Below the pieces are notes generated by a model. The model had not been told where the DNA came from. It worked only from the letters and a program-made list of their open reading frames with translations, and ran no database searches. The position numbers and the translations under genes are program-made. A DNA stretch of 64,000 nucleotides from positions 558,001 through 622,000 of the forward strand of contig NZ_JAPFQO010000001.1 of NCBI RefSeq assembly GCF_026241195.1, in the 5' to 3' direction. Below are positions 1 through 9,015 of this stretch, one piece after another; position 1 is the stretch's first letter, and every line of letters starts with the position of its first letter. The DNA comes from Pontibacter anaerobius (lineage in GTDB: Bacteria; Bacteroidota; Bacteroidia; Cytophagales; Hymenobacteraceae).

Positions 1-351
1 ACCGGCCATTACACCAGGAGAGTTGCCAACAAACTTAACAGGCACATCAATTTTTACTGGCTTGTCATCCTGCAGCTCCAGGAAGTCAACGTGCAGCAGC
101 ATTTCGTTTACCGGGTGGTACTGAGCATCCTGAAGGATAGCGCGGTAGTGCGTGCCTTCGATGTTCAGGTCTACCTCGTGTACTTCCGGCGTGTAAATCA
201 GGTCACGGAACAGGATAACTGGAGCGTAGAAGTGCACTTGCTCTCCACCGCCGTACAGTACGCCTGGTACATAAGACTCATTACGCAGTTCTTTCGACTG
301 CTGCTTGCCGAGATTTGCTCTTTTAAACCCTATAATCTCTAACGTTTTCAT
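1..351 (-). CDS. rplY: 50S ribosomal protein L25/Ctc, N-terminal part
   Basis: Partial gene: the first 117 residues are present and the 3' end lies outside the window. L25 binds 5S rRNA in the large ribosomal subunit. The start MKTLEIIGFKR, the PGVLYGG turn (residues 29-35) and the QYHPVNEMLLHVDF segment (77-90) are typical of the L25 beta-barrel. The following DVPVKFVGNSPGV looks like the onset of the extra C-terminal domain of the two-domain Ctc form, so full length is probably near 200 residues. It sits 44 bp downstream of prs on the same strand, the classical prs-rplY order. The ATG start is at 349-351. Confidence 0.93.
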   Translation of the reverse strand, partial: MKTLEIIGFKRANLGKQQSKELRNESYVPGVLYGGGEQVHFYAPVILFRDLIYTPEVHEVDLNIEGTHYRAILQDAQYHPVNEMLLHVDFLELQDDKPVKIDVPVKFVGNSPGVMAG

Positions 352-379
352 AAAAGTGTTTTGTTAAAATATATTGCTA

Positions 380-387
380 CAAAAGTA
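380..387 (-). promoter_or_regulatory. Possible sigma-A -7 element before rplY
   Basis: The minus strand reads TACTTTTG, an exact match to the Bacteroidota TAnnTTTG element, 28 bp upstream of the rplY start in the prs-rplY gap. No clear -33 TTG is seen, and the site coincides with an AAGTATA word, so it could be chance. Confidence 0.4.
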
Positions 388-395
388 TAGCCTAA

Positions 396-1325
396 TTAAA
401 TAAACAGCGAGCTGATCGACTCGTGGGTAACCACGTTGTTGATCGCCCGGGCGAACAGGTCTGCAAAAGACAGTACCTTGATCTTTGGGCTCTGGTGCTT
501 GAGCGGAATAGTGTCCGAAACGACCAGTTCCTCCAGCACGGATTTCTCGATGCGCTCATACGCCGGGCCAGACAGTACCGGGTGCGTTGCGATGGCGCGA
601 ACTGTTTTCGCCCCTTTGTCTTTCAGCAGCTCCGCGGCTTTGGTGATCGTACCGGCAGTGTCTACCATGTCGTCAACCAGCACCACATCCATACCTTCCA
701 CATCACCGATCACCTGCATCGAGGCGATCTCGTTGGCTCGTTTGCGGTGTTTGTCGCAAACAACCATTTCGGCGCCAAAGTTCTTGGCAAACGATCTTGT
801 TCTCACCACACCTCCTACGTCTGGCGATGCGAAGATAAGATCGGCACCCAGGTTCAGGCTGCGCAGGTAAGGCACAAAAATGGCCGAGCCGTCCAGGTGG
901 TCCACCGGGATGTCAAAGAATCCCTGGATCTGGCCTGCATGCAGGTCGCAGGTCATCAGGCGGTCCGCACCTACCGATTGTATGGCATTGGCTACTACCT
1001 TAGAGCCTATGGCCACGCGCGGCTTGTCTTTACGGTCCTGGCGGGCGTAGCCATAGTATGGCATCACCACGATTACTTTATGGGCCGAGGCGCGCTTGGC
1101 GGCGTCCACCAGCAGCATCAGCTCCATCAGGTTGTCAGCCGGCGGAAACGTAGATAGTACGATAAACACCTCTGCGCCACGAACTGACTCGTTATAGTGT
1201 ACGCCTATCTCGCCGTCGCTGAAACGGGAGATGGTAAGATCGCCGAGTTTAGTGCCATAGGCGGCGGCTATTTTCTCAGCCAGGTAACGGGATTCTGAAC
1301 CAGAGAAGATTTTAACTTGTGGCAT
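396..1325 (-). CDS. prs: Ribose-phosphate pyrophosphokinase
   Basis: Makes PRPP from ribose 5-phosphate and ATP, the precursor for purine, pyrimidine, NAD, His and Trp synthesis; cytosolic. The 309-residue length is normal for bacterial Prs. Visible motifs are the ATP-binding loop YARQDRK (93-99), the catalytic DLHAGQIQGFF segment (127-137) and the PRPP-binding loop VVLVDDMVDTAGT (214-226). It lies between tRNA-Gln (upstream) and rplY (downstream) on the same strand. A promoter match lies 53 bp upstream, so prs probably has its own start and may read into rplY. Confidence 0.97.
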   Translation of the reverse strand: MPQVKIFSGSESRYLAEKIAAAYGTKLGDLTISRFSDGEIGVHYNESVRGAEVFIVLSTFPPADNLMELMLLVDAAKRASAHKVIVVMPYYGYARQDRKDKPRVAIGSKVVANAIQSVGADRLMTCDLHAGQIQGFFDIPVDHLDGSAIFVPYLRSLNLGADLIFASPDVGGVVRTRSFAKNFGAEMVVCDKHRKRANEIASMQVIGDVEGMDVVLVDDMVDTAGTITKAAELLKDKGAKTVRAIATHPVLSGPAYERIEKSVLEELVVSDTIPLKHQSPKIKVLSFADLFARAINNVVTHESISSLFI

Positions 1326-1377
1326 AACGGTGCTAAAACTAAATAACGGTTGTTTTGGGTTTAGTTGATTATGCCCG

Positions 1378-1412
1378 CAAAGCTACCAAAATTCCTGATG
1401 GCAGTCACCAAA
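1378..1412 (-). promoter_or_regulatory. Probable prs promoter
   Basis: On the minus strand TAGCTTTG (1378-1385) matches the -7 consensus exactly, with TTTG (1409-1412) 23 bp upstream as a -33 candidate. The spacing is slightly long. Confidence 0.5.
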
Positions 1413-1451
1413 TATTTCTGATTTTTAAATACTTACACCTGCTGTATAAGC

Positions 1452-1488
1452 AAAAAAAGAACAACACCCAGTGAGTGTTGTTCTTTTT
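1452..1488 (-). terminator. Terminator after tRNA-Gln
   Basis: Near-perfect inverted repeat (AAGAACAACAC / GTGTTGTTCTT, 7-base loop) followed on the minus strand by a run of T. It lies directly 3' of tRNA-Gln and 5' of prs. Confidence 0.8.
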
Positions 1489-1492
1489 AAAG

Positions 1493-1565
1493 TTGTCCGA
1501 CCAGGGCTCGAACCTGGACTCTTCTGAACCAAAATCAGACGTGTTGCCAGTTACACCATCGGACA
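1493..1565 (-). tRNA. tRNA-Gln (anticodon TTG)
   Basis: On the minus strand a 73-nt cloverleaf can be drawn. The acceptor stem TGTCCGA pairs with TCGGACA, followed by discriminator A. The anticodon arm is TCTGA-TTTTGGT-TCAGA, giving anticodon TTG (Gln). The T arm has GGTTCGAGCC. No CCA is encoded. A good promoter lies 50-80 bp upstream and a terminator follows. Confidence 0.95.
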
Positions 1566-1614
1566 ATCTTCCTACTAAACTTCAGAACTTCCGTTCCTTT
1601 GTCGTTTGGTGATG

Positions 1615-1645
1615 CAAAGATAGAGAGACGATTTTAAACTGCAAA
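1615..1645 (-). promoter_or_regulatory. tRNA-Gln promoter
   Basis: The minus strand has TTTG (1642-1645), 19 bp, then TATCTTTG (1615-1622). This is a full match to the Bacteroidota -33/-7 promoter at the right distance from the tRNA 5' end. Confidence 0.7.
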
Positions 1646-1689
1646 CAATTGCTCTAAAATTTTTCGAAAAATATTAGTCTAAAATCTGC

Positions 1690-2220
1690 TTCAGGGCCGT
1701 GTCCTAGTGCTTTTTGGCTCCCTTGATGCCGCCGAAAAGGTCGCCGTTTGTGTGCCATATGAGGGTTGTGGTCTTATCTAATTTGGTGAAATTCACGGCC
1801 TTATTTTGCGGTGCCTGCCAAAGGCCGCCTGCTGCTCCGTAGTTCCGGAAACCACTACATGGTACCCCGTCTCGCCAAACAGGTACACGTTTTTTTCTGA
1901 AATTTTACTCGTTGCTACGCCGGTGCCCAGTTTCTTTGACATACTAGACTGCAGCAATGGGAGGAGCAGGCCAGATCGACACATAACAGTCCGGGTTCAC
2001 TAGCCACATGTCTCGTGCCGGCCTTAAGTCCACATTACCGAGCAGTTGCTCCGTTCTGTGAAGTTTGGCCTGCCGCCTGAGATTCGTGTGATGCAACTAA
2101 TTGCTCTTGCAGAAGGCTAAATTTCCGGGCGGTTTCTATGGCAGTAGTCGCTGTCACACTGCTTGTGCGGCTTCTGTAACGGATTCGCAAACGTAGAAGC
2201 TTATACTTATAGCGCACAAG
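1690..2220 (-). pseudogene. Possible decayed coding region
   Basis: No intact gene is convincing here. On the minus strand a short frame from an ATG near 1944 (MSKKLGTGVA, then KNVYLFGETGYHVVVSG) runs out of frame near 1825. A neighbouring frame continues with NYGAAGGLWQAPQNKAVNF and TTTLIWHTNGDLFGGIKG to a stop near 1692. Further upstream are short fragments such as SFYVCESVTEAAQAV and VASHESQAAG, broken by stops. This is compatible with a frameshifted secreted-protein gene, but the family is not recognised and chance open frames cannot be excluded. Confidence 0.25.
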
Positions 2221-2406
2221 TATAAGCGAATGCTTTTTGTTTTTACTAAGGCTGAACCTTACGGAGTTTTAGCTTTTTTTGTACTAAAAGGCAGGTGGTT
2301 TGCATCGTACCTGGCTTATTAAAATATCTGCTTTTTTCCAGGTACAAACTGTCACCCGTAGGGTTTTTATGCGTAAAGAATTCCGCAACTGCTTAATTTT
2401 CTATCT

Positions 2407-2643
2407 ATGCCCCAGCTTATGACCACCATTAACCCTGACATGATTACCACCACCTGCGGACGTGAATTAGACCTAAGTAACACTGAGTTAGTGATCGAGC
2501 GGTCTAACAGTCTGTTTAGCTATAACATTCATAAGCTGAAGACGGGGGAGTACATCATTGCAGAGAAATTCTTCGCCAACCCATTTAACAATCGCTACAT
2601 TCTGCTAAACGACGAGCAGATAGAGCTTCTGAAACACCTATAA
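2407..2643 (+). CDS. Hypothetical protein, 78 residues
   Basis: Small open frame starting ATG CCC CAG CTT. The product is acidic to neutral without signal peptide or membrane segment. The core (ERSNSLFSYNIHKLKTGEYI, then NPFNNRYILLNDEQIELLKHL) has a soluble amphipathic look. It stands alone in a 1.4-kb gene-poor stretch upstream of atpD. No family was recognised, and coding status rests on length and plausible composition only. Confidence 0.45.
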   Translation: MPQLMTTINPDMITTTCGRELDLSNTELVIERSNSLFSYNIHKLKTGEYIIAEKFFANPFNNRYILLNDEQIELLKHL

Positions 2644-2968
2644 GTATAAAAGGCTGAGTCTGGTTTTGCCTTTACGTGCTTCCTCCTTATGCTAGCGGCA
2701 GGGGAGAAGTGCCTTTTATGCAAGTCGGGTTTGCCTGCCTAGAGCCACATGCTGTTTGTGCGTGTATATAGCTTAGCTTTAGTCTGAAGCCCCGGAGGCA
2801 AGTATGAAATTTCAGGCAACTTTAAACAAAGCAGGCTATGTTTAATTGCTTGCCATAACAGCCTGCCTGACGCTTACACACCTTATATTGTATAACTACA
2901 TCGCTTACACCTGGGTCAGCGGGGCAAAACTTTTTATATCCTTGCATGGATATAAGAGATTTATCCAT
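2644..2968. other. Intergenic stretch upstream of atpD
   Basis: No gene is seen. It contains one AAGTATA word just after the 78-residue ORF and a weak inverted repeat (GCAGGCT at 2831-2837 and AGCCTGC at 2860-2866). The atpD promoter candidate follows at its right edge. Confidence 0.5.
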
Positions 2969-2976
2969 TAGTTTTG
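2969..2976 (+). promoter_or_regulatory. Probable atpD promoter (-7 element)
   Basis: TAGTTTTG is an exact TAnnTTTG match 48 bp upstream of atpD. A TTG at 2942-2944 lies 24 bp further upstream, slightly far for a -33 element. Confidence 0.5.
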
Positions 2977-3003
2977 CACCCTGAAATAACTCCGTTATAC
3001 TAG

Positions 3004-4536
<1,533 letters not shown>

Positions 4537-4546
4537 ATTCATTTAT

Positions 4547-4590
4547 CAGTTAACAGTTATCAAGTAACATTTCTTGGTAACTGTTAACTG
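4547..4590 (+). repeat. Intercistronic hairpin between atpD and atpC
   Basis: Inverted repeat with an 18-bp stem (4547-4564 and 4573-4590) and an 8-base loop. The single imperfect position becomes a U-G wobble in the transcribed RNA. No U-run follows, so it is not a standard terminator; a processing or mRNA-stability role is inferred. The arms are built from GTTAAC words that continue to 4603. Confidence 0.7.
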
Positions 4591-4610
4591 TTAATTGTTA
4601 ACTGAAGATC

Positions 4611-4856
4611 ATGTATTTAGAGATAATCACACCTGACAAGAAGGTTTATGCCGGTGAGGTAGAGGCCGCTCAGTTTCCGGGAGCCAATGGTTCTTTCGAG
4701 GTACTGGACCTGCATGCCCCGCTCATCAGCACCCTTGACAAAGGAAGCATCCGTATCACTACCAACAAAGGACAGGAGTTCTTTACCGTGGACGGTGGTG
4801 TGGTAGAAGTGCTCAACAACAAGATTATTGTACTGGCCGAGTCTGTTACCGAGTAA
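4611..4856 (+). CDS. atpC: F1Fo ATP synthase subunit epsilon
   Basis: Central-stalk subunit coupling rotation to catalysis. The 81 residues cover only the N-terminal beta-sandwich: MYLEIITPDKKVYAGEVEAA, PGANGSFEVLDLHAPL and FTVDGGVVEVLNNKIIVLAE. The C-terminal two-helix domain, which inhibits ATP hydrolysis in longer homologues, is absent, as I recall for other Bacteroidota. It is 74 bp downstream of atpD across a hairpin and co-transcribed by inference. A terminator follows. Confidence 0.95.
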   Translation: MYLEIITPDKKVYAGEVEAAQFPGANGSFEVLDLHAPLISTLDKGSIRITTNKGQEFFTVDGGVVEVLNNKIIVLAESVTE

Positions 4857-4882
4857 CCATAGCCAAGTATAAAGTATAAACC

Positions 4883-4922
4883 AAGGCCTCCTGTTCTTTG
4901 TGAGCAGGAGGCCTTGTTGTTT
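4883..4922 (+). terminator. Terminator of the atpDC unit
   Basis: 11-bp perfect stem AAGGCCTCCTG / CAGGAGGCCTT with an 11-base loop, followed by GTTGTTTT. Confidence 0.85.
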
Positions 4923-4931
4923 TAGAATGAG

Positions 4932-5597
4932 TTAGTTCACAGCGACTTCAGAAAGTATGTACTTGAAATCTTCCGGAGAAATAGGTGCCGTAGTTTCATA
5001 CAAAGTATCAGGTAAGGTTCTTCCAGTGAGCGGCACTAACGAGGCACTTTTAGGAGTGATTTTCGTGTAAACAAGGGTGTCATGGCTGTAGTCATAGATT
5101 GTTTCCAGCCTGGAGCCTTTATTCTCCAGTTCAAAATAATCAATCTCTGAAACCGGCCCCCATAGATTATACTTTATGATTTTAAAAGTATGGATGTTGG
5201 CATCCGTGTTTAAAGAGTCAGCCCACCAAACTTCATATTTATTGCCGGCAAAAGGCCATACTTTCCAACTGCTTTCTATAACAGGAATTCCTTTTGCTGC
5301 ACGAAAATCATTATAGGTTTTGCCATGATTGCTGTTGATAGGAAATATTGAACTTATGCCTTTTCCAGCAAAATTTAGGAAAAAGTATACTGCAATTATT
5401 AAAAGTAAACCGGCTGCGATACTCTTAGCATCTTTCAGAAAGCCAGTTTTATTGCTTCTATAGTCTAAGTAATACCCGATAAGTATGAATGCAATAGGCA
5501 AGGCTAAAGCAACAATTCCTAGGACTACAGCTGTCTTCATATCTAAGTAGGAGAAATTATCATTACAATATAAGAATTCCTCCTTACTTTTAGCCAT
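4932..5597 (-). CDS. Hypothetical membrane protein
   Basis: Up to 221 residues from the ATG at 5597 (MAKSKEEF). A start at the internal ATG at 5540 (MKTAVVLGIVALALPIAF) would place the first membrane helix at the N-terminus and leave room for divergent promoters, so it is a strong alternative. Two hydrophobic helices are visible (VVLGIVALALPIAFILIGYYL and SIAAGLLLIIAVYFFLNFAG), followed by a soluble domain of about 130 residues with KVWPFAGNKYEVWWADSLN. No family was recognised. It is divergent from the PLP enzyme gene at 5615. Confidence 0.7.
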   Translation of the reverse strand: MAKSKEEFLYCNDNFSYLDMKTAVVLGIVALALPIAFILIGYYLDYRSNKTGFLKDAKSIAAGLLLIIAVYFFLNFAGKGISSIFPINSNHGKTYNDFRAAKGIPVIESSWKVWPFAGNKYEVWWADSLNTDANIHTFKIIKYNLWGPVSEIDYFELENKGSRLETIYDYSHDTLVYTKITPKSASLVPLTGRTLPDTLYETTAPISPEDFKYILSEVAVN

Positions 5598-5614
5598 ACT
5601 TATACTTACCACAT

Positions 5615-6745
5615 ATGCCGCACATCCACCCGAAAACCACCCCGATCTACCAGACTTCTGTATTTACTTTTGATGACCTGAACGAGCTGGAGCTATACTT
5701 TGGGCAGCCGGGGCAAAGCTACATGTACACCCGCTACGGCAACCCCAACACCGATGAACTGGCGCAGGAGGTGAATAAACTGGAAAGTGGAGTAGGGGCA
5801 GTAGTTACCTCATCGGGCATGTCGGCGATACTAGCGGCGGTGCTGGCTGGTTGTAAGGCCGGAGACCATGTGCTGTGCGCTGAGGAGATTTACGGCGGCT
5901 CGTCTACCTTGCTGGCGCAGGAACTGACGCGGGTGGGGATAGAGGTAACGTTTGTGCCTTCGGCGGAGATGTATACGTTGGACAATTACGTGCAGCCAAC
6001 CACACGCCTGCTACTGGCCGAAACCATGAGCAACCCTCTGTTGCAGGTGTTTGACATAGCCAGACTTGCCCAGGAAACAAAGCGCCAAAGTATAAAACTG
6101 GTTATCGACAATACCTTTGCCACGCCCATACTTACCAAGCCGCTTGCTCTGGGGGCCGATATGGTGATCCATAGTGTGACCAAGTACCTCTCCGGGCACA
6201 GCGATGTAACGGCGGGCGTGGTGATCTGCAAAGAGCAGGAGGATCTGCAGCGGGTGCAGCGCGTAATGATGGTGTATGGCCTGAACCTTAGCCCCTTTGA
6301 AGGCTGGCTGGCCTCCCGTGGGCTGAAGACACTGCGCCTGCGCATGAAGCAGCACAGCAGCAACGCCTTGCAGATAGCCCAACACCTGCAGCAGCACCCC
6401 AAGGTGGAGAAAGTGTGGTATCCGGGCCTGGAGGAGCATCCGCAACACGAACTGGCAAAAGAGCAGGGGCAGGGTTTGTTCGGGGGCATGCTCAGCTTCA
6501 GAATAAAAGATGACACAGAAGCTGTAAACCGTTTTATGCAGGCGCTTCCAAGTATACCTTTCGCTCCGTCGCTGGCCGGAGTTAATACTTCCATCTCTTA
6601 CCCGCTGGGCACATCGCATCGGGCCCTTACTGCAGAACAGCAGCAGAAAGTGGGTATTACGATTGGTGTGATTCGTTTCTCGGTAGGCATAGAGGAGCCG
6701 GAAGAGCTGATTGCAGAACTGGAGACGGCGCTGGCGGCTGTGTAG
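5615..6745 (+). CDS. Cys/Met-metabolism PLP-dependent enzyme (trans-sulfuration family)
   Basis: Cystathionine gamma-synthase, cystathionine lyase or methionine gamma-lyase type enzyme of sulfur amino acid metabolism; 376 residues, slightly short for the family. Visible are the YTRYGNPN loop (38-45), the SSGMSAI cofactor-phosphate segment (66-72), DNTFATP with the cofactor aspartate (165-171) and the Schiff-base lysine 190 in SVTKYLSGH. The exact reaction cannot be read from sequence. There is no room upstream for a SAM riboswitch. It stands alone, divergent from a membrane protein gene, and is followed by a repeat element. Confidence 0.88.
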   Translation: MPHIHPKTTPIYQTSVFTFDDLNELELYFGQPGQSYMYTRYGNPNTDELAQEVNKLESGVGAVVTSSGMSAILAAVLAGCKAGDHVLCAEEIYGGSSTLLAQELTRVGIEVTFVPSAEMYTLDNYVQPTTRLLLAETMSNPLLQVFDIARLAQETKRQSIKLVIDNTFATPILTKPLALGADMVIHSVTKYLSGHSDVTAGVVICKEQEDLQRVQRVMMVYGLNLSPFEGWLASRGLKTLRLRMKQHSSNALQIAQHLQQHPKVEKVWYPGLEEHPQHELAKEQGQGLFGGMLSFRIKDDTEAVNRFMQALPSIPFAPSLAGVNTSISYPLGTSHRALTAEQQQKVGITIGVIRFSVGIEEPEELIAELETALAAV

Positions 6746-6765
6746 GCTAACGTATTAATGTAGGC

Positions 6766-6808
6766 ATGTTCCAACCACCCCTGCCCCTCCTTGTCCAAGG
6801 AGGGGAGC
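6766..6808. repeat. Dispersed intergenic repeat, copy 1
   Basis: Left end ATGTTCCAACCACCCCTGCC; then a hairpin CCCCTCCTT / AAGGAGGGG (6784-6792, 6797-6805) ending in AGCT. The same ends occur in inverse orientation at 56970-57046. It lies between the convergent genes ending at 6745 and 6825 and may double as a terminator because a short T-run follows. Confidence 0.6.
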
Positions 6809-6824
6809 TTTTACCCGGATGCTG

Positions 6825-7958
6825 CTACACCACCTCCAGCAAGCGCTTCAGGTGCTTCACTACCTTATCAAGTTCCTCCTCCGTCAGGCTGCTGCTGCTG
6901 GGCAGGCAGAGGCCGTGCCCGAAGAGTTTTCCACTAAGGTTGTTGCCCACATAAGGGTGATGTTGGAAGAGTGGCTGCAGGTGCATGGGCTTCCAGAGGG
7001 CACGCGTTTCGATATTCTCCTCCTCCAGGGCCAGACGTATACTCTCCGGCGTGTGCGGCTCGGGCAGCAGCACGGTAGTAAGCCACCTGTTAGAGAAGCA
7101 GGCTTTGGGCTCCACTACAAACTCCAGCCCCTCTACATGCCCCAATTGTTGTCTGTAGAAATGGAAAATCTCGCGGCGCTGCTTCACACGCTTCTCCAGT
7201 ACCTCCATCTGGCCACGGCCAATACCCGCGCTGATGTTGCTCATGCGGTAATTGTAGCCCATCTGCGAGTGCTCATAGTATGGTGCCGGGTCTTTAGCCT
7301 GCGTGGACAGGAATCGGGCCTGCTCCACCAATTGCTCATCCTCCGAAATAAGTGCCCCGCCCCCGGATGTGGTGATAATCTTGTTACCGTTGAAAGAGAA
7401 AACGCCTACACGCCCAAAGGTGCCCACTTGGTGGCCGCTGTAGCGGGAGCCAAGCGCTTCGGCCGCATCCTCCACCACCGGAATCCCAAACTCGTTCGCA
7501 ATGTTCATGATCTCCTTCATCTTGGCGGGCATGCCGTAGAGGTGCACCAGCATGATGGCGGCGGGGCGCTTGCCCAGGCGCAGGCGGTCGGCAATGGCTT
7601 CGTGCAGGGCTTCGGGGCTCATGTTCCACGTGTCGGGCTCACTCTCCACAAAAACGGGGTGTGCGCCTAAATATAAAACAGGGTTGGCCGATGCCACAAA
7701 AGTAAAGGTAGAGCAGAGCACCTCGTCGCCGGGGCGTACGCCCACCAGGTGCAGGGCCAGGTGCAGGGCAGCGGTGCCGGAGCTGAGGGCCACGGCGTGT
7801 CGGGCGTTGGTGTGCTGGCAGATGTCATGCTCAAAGCCAGGCAGGTTAGGCCCGGCAGTGGTCACCCAGTTATCCTCTATCGCTTTTAAAGCATAGTTTT
7901 TCTCATGCCCGCCCATGTGCGGCACCGAAAGGAAAATACGTCCTGGCCTGTAAATCAT
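6825..7958 (-). CDS. DegT/DnrJ/EryC1/StrS aminotransferase
   Basis: PLP-dependent sugar aminotransferase, a family that aminates nucleotide-linked keto-sugars for surface polysaccharides; 377 residues, normal length. Visible are the SSGTAALHLALH segment (59-70), the cofactor aspartate in VVEDAAEALG (161-170) and the Schiff-base lysine 193 in FSFNGNKIITTSGGG. The C-terminal RALWKPMHLQPLF is typical of PglE-like members. No other sugar-nucleotide genes are adjacent, so the substrate is unknown. Confidence 0.92.
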   Translation of the reverse strand: MIYRPGRIFLSVPHMGGHEKNYALKAIEDNWVTTAGPNLPGFEHDICQHTNARHAVALSSGTAALHLALHLVGVRPGDEVLCSTFTFVASANPVLYLGAHPVFVESEPDTWNMSPEALHEAIADRLRLGKRPAAIMLVHLYGMPAKMKEIMNIANEFGIPVVEDAAEALGSRYSGHQVGTFGRVGVFSFNGNKIITTSGGGALISEDEQLVEQARFLSTQAKDPAPYYEHSQMGYNYRMSNISAGIGRGQMEVLEKRVKQRREIFHFYRQQLGHVEGLEFVVEPKACFSNRWLTTVLLPEPHTPESIRLALEEENIETRALWKPMHLQPLFQHHPYVGNNLSGKLFGHGLCLPSSSSLTEEELDKVVKHLKRLLEVV

Positions 7959-8205
7959 ACTTTATTATGTGAGAGGTGGGGGCTTCAGTGGCTACGAAAC
8001 CTCGGATTCAGATGCTATCATACGGCACAGCCGCCTATTTGGCTGCCCCTGTCCGGCAAAGGTGCTGTATTCCTGTGCTTTAATATACAAGTTTCCTGTA
8101 AAGTATAACAGTTTTGTCCTATACATTTTTAGAAAGGCGTGCCTCACTGCCACCTTTTCAGCGTAAATTCATAGATTGCAACCGCTAAACCTTACATTTC
8201 AGAAG

Positions 8206-9015
8206 ATGCTCGATTTCCCGAACGCCAAAATTAACCTAGGCCTTTACATTACCGAAAAGCGTGCTGATGGCTTCCATAACCTGCAGTCGTGCTTTTACCC
8301 AGTGCGCTGGTGCGATGCTTTGGAGATACTGCCGTCGGAGCGGGAGGCGTTTGATATGACGGGCCTGCCAGTGCCGGGTAACGCGGAGACGAACCTGTGC
8401 CTGAAAGCCTACAAGCTGTTGCAGCAAGATTACAACCTGCCGCCTGTGCATATGCACCTGCACAAGGTTATACCAATGGGCGCCGGGCTGGGAGGGGGCT
8501 CTGCGGATGCGGCTTATACCCTGCGCATCCTCAACCAACTGTTTGAGCTGAAGCTGTATGACGATGCACTTGAAAATTACGCCCGGCAGCTGGGTTCCGA
8601 CTGCGCCTTTTTTGTGCGCAATGAACCGGTTATCGCTACAGAGCGTGGGGATGTGTTTACCCCCGTTACCCTGGACCTGAGCAGCTATACTTGTGTGGTG
8701 GTGTACCCGGGCATCCATATCACCACGGCGGAGGCTTACGGAAGTATAAAGCCCAAACAGCCTACTTGCGATATGCAGATGCTGCTGAAGCAGGATGTGG
8801 AAGTATGGCAGGATGTGCTGAAGAATGATTTTGAGGAAGCTCTTTTCCCGAAGTATCCGGAACTGCTGCAGCTAAAGGAAAAGCTGTACGAAGCTGGTGC
8901 AACCTATGCCTCCATGACGGGCTCGGGCTCAGCGGTGTACGGACTGTTTAAAGGCGATGCGCCGGACAACCTACTCTTTCCTGCTCGCTACGCCGTCTGG
9001 CAAGGGCAGTTGTAG
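8206..9015 (+). CDS. ispE: 4-diphosphocytidyl-2-C-methyl-D-erythritol kinase
   Basis: Phosphorylates CDP-methylerythritol in the MEP route to isoprenoids. GHMP-kinase fold: the N-terminus MLDFPNAKINLGLYITEKR contains the substrate-contact lysine 8. The ATP loop PMGAGLGGGSADA is at 90-102, and the catalytic aspartate is in LGSDCAFFV (near 132). The ATG at 8206 is chosen because homologues begin at this point; an in-frame ATG at 8176 would add ten residues. Length is 269 residues. The 3' end overlaps the convergent transporter gene by 45 bp. Confidence 0.93.
   Translation: MLDFPNAKINLGLYITEKRADGFHNLQSCFYPVRWCDALEILPSEREAFDMTGLPVPGNAETNLCLKAYKLLQQDYNLPPVHMHLHKVIPMGAGLGGGSADAAYTLRILNQLFELKLYDDALENYARQLGSDCAFFVRNEPVIATERGDVFTPVTLDLSSYTCVVVYPGIHITTAEAYGSIKPKQPTCDMQMLLKQDVEVWQDVLKNDFEEALFPKYPELLQLKEKLYEAGATYASMTGSGSAVYGLFKGDAPDNLLFPARYAVWQGQL

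Noticed and set aside
423..1157. Long plus-strand open frame across prs
   Set aside because: Antisense shadow of the clearly coding prs gene; no domain and atypical composition.
5541..5614. SAM riboswitch before the Cys/Met-metabolism gene
   Set aside because: The available leader is under 75 bp, AT-rich, and shows no riboswitch core or terminator.
6819..7670. 283-codon plus-strand frame
   Set aside because: Mirror frame of the DegT-type aminotransferase, whose motifs are unmistakable on the other strand.
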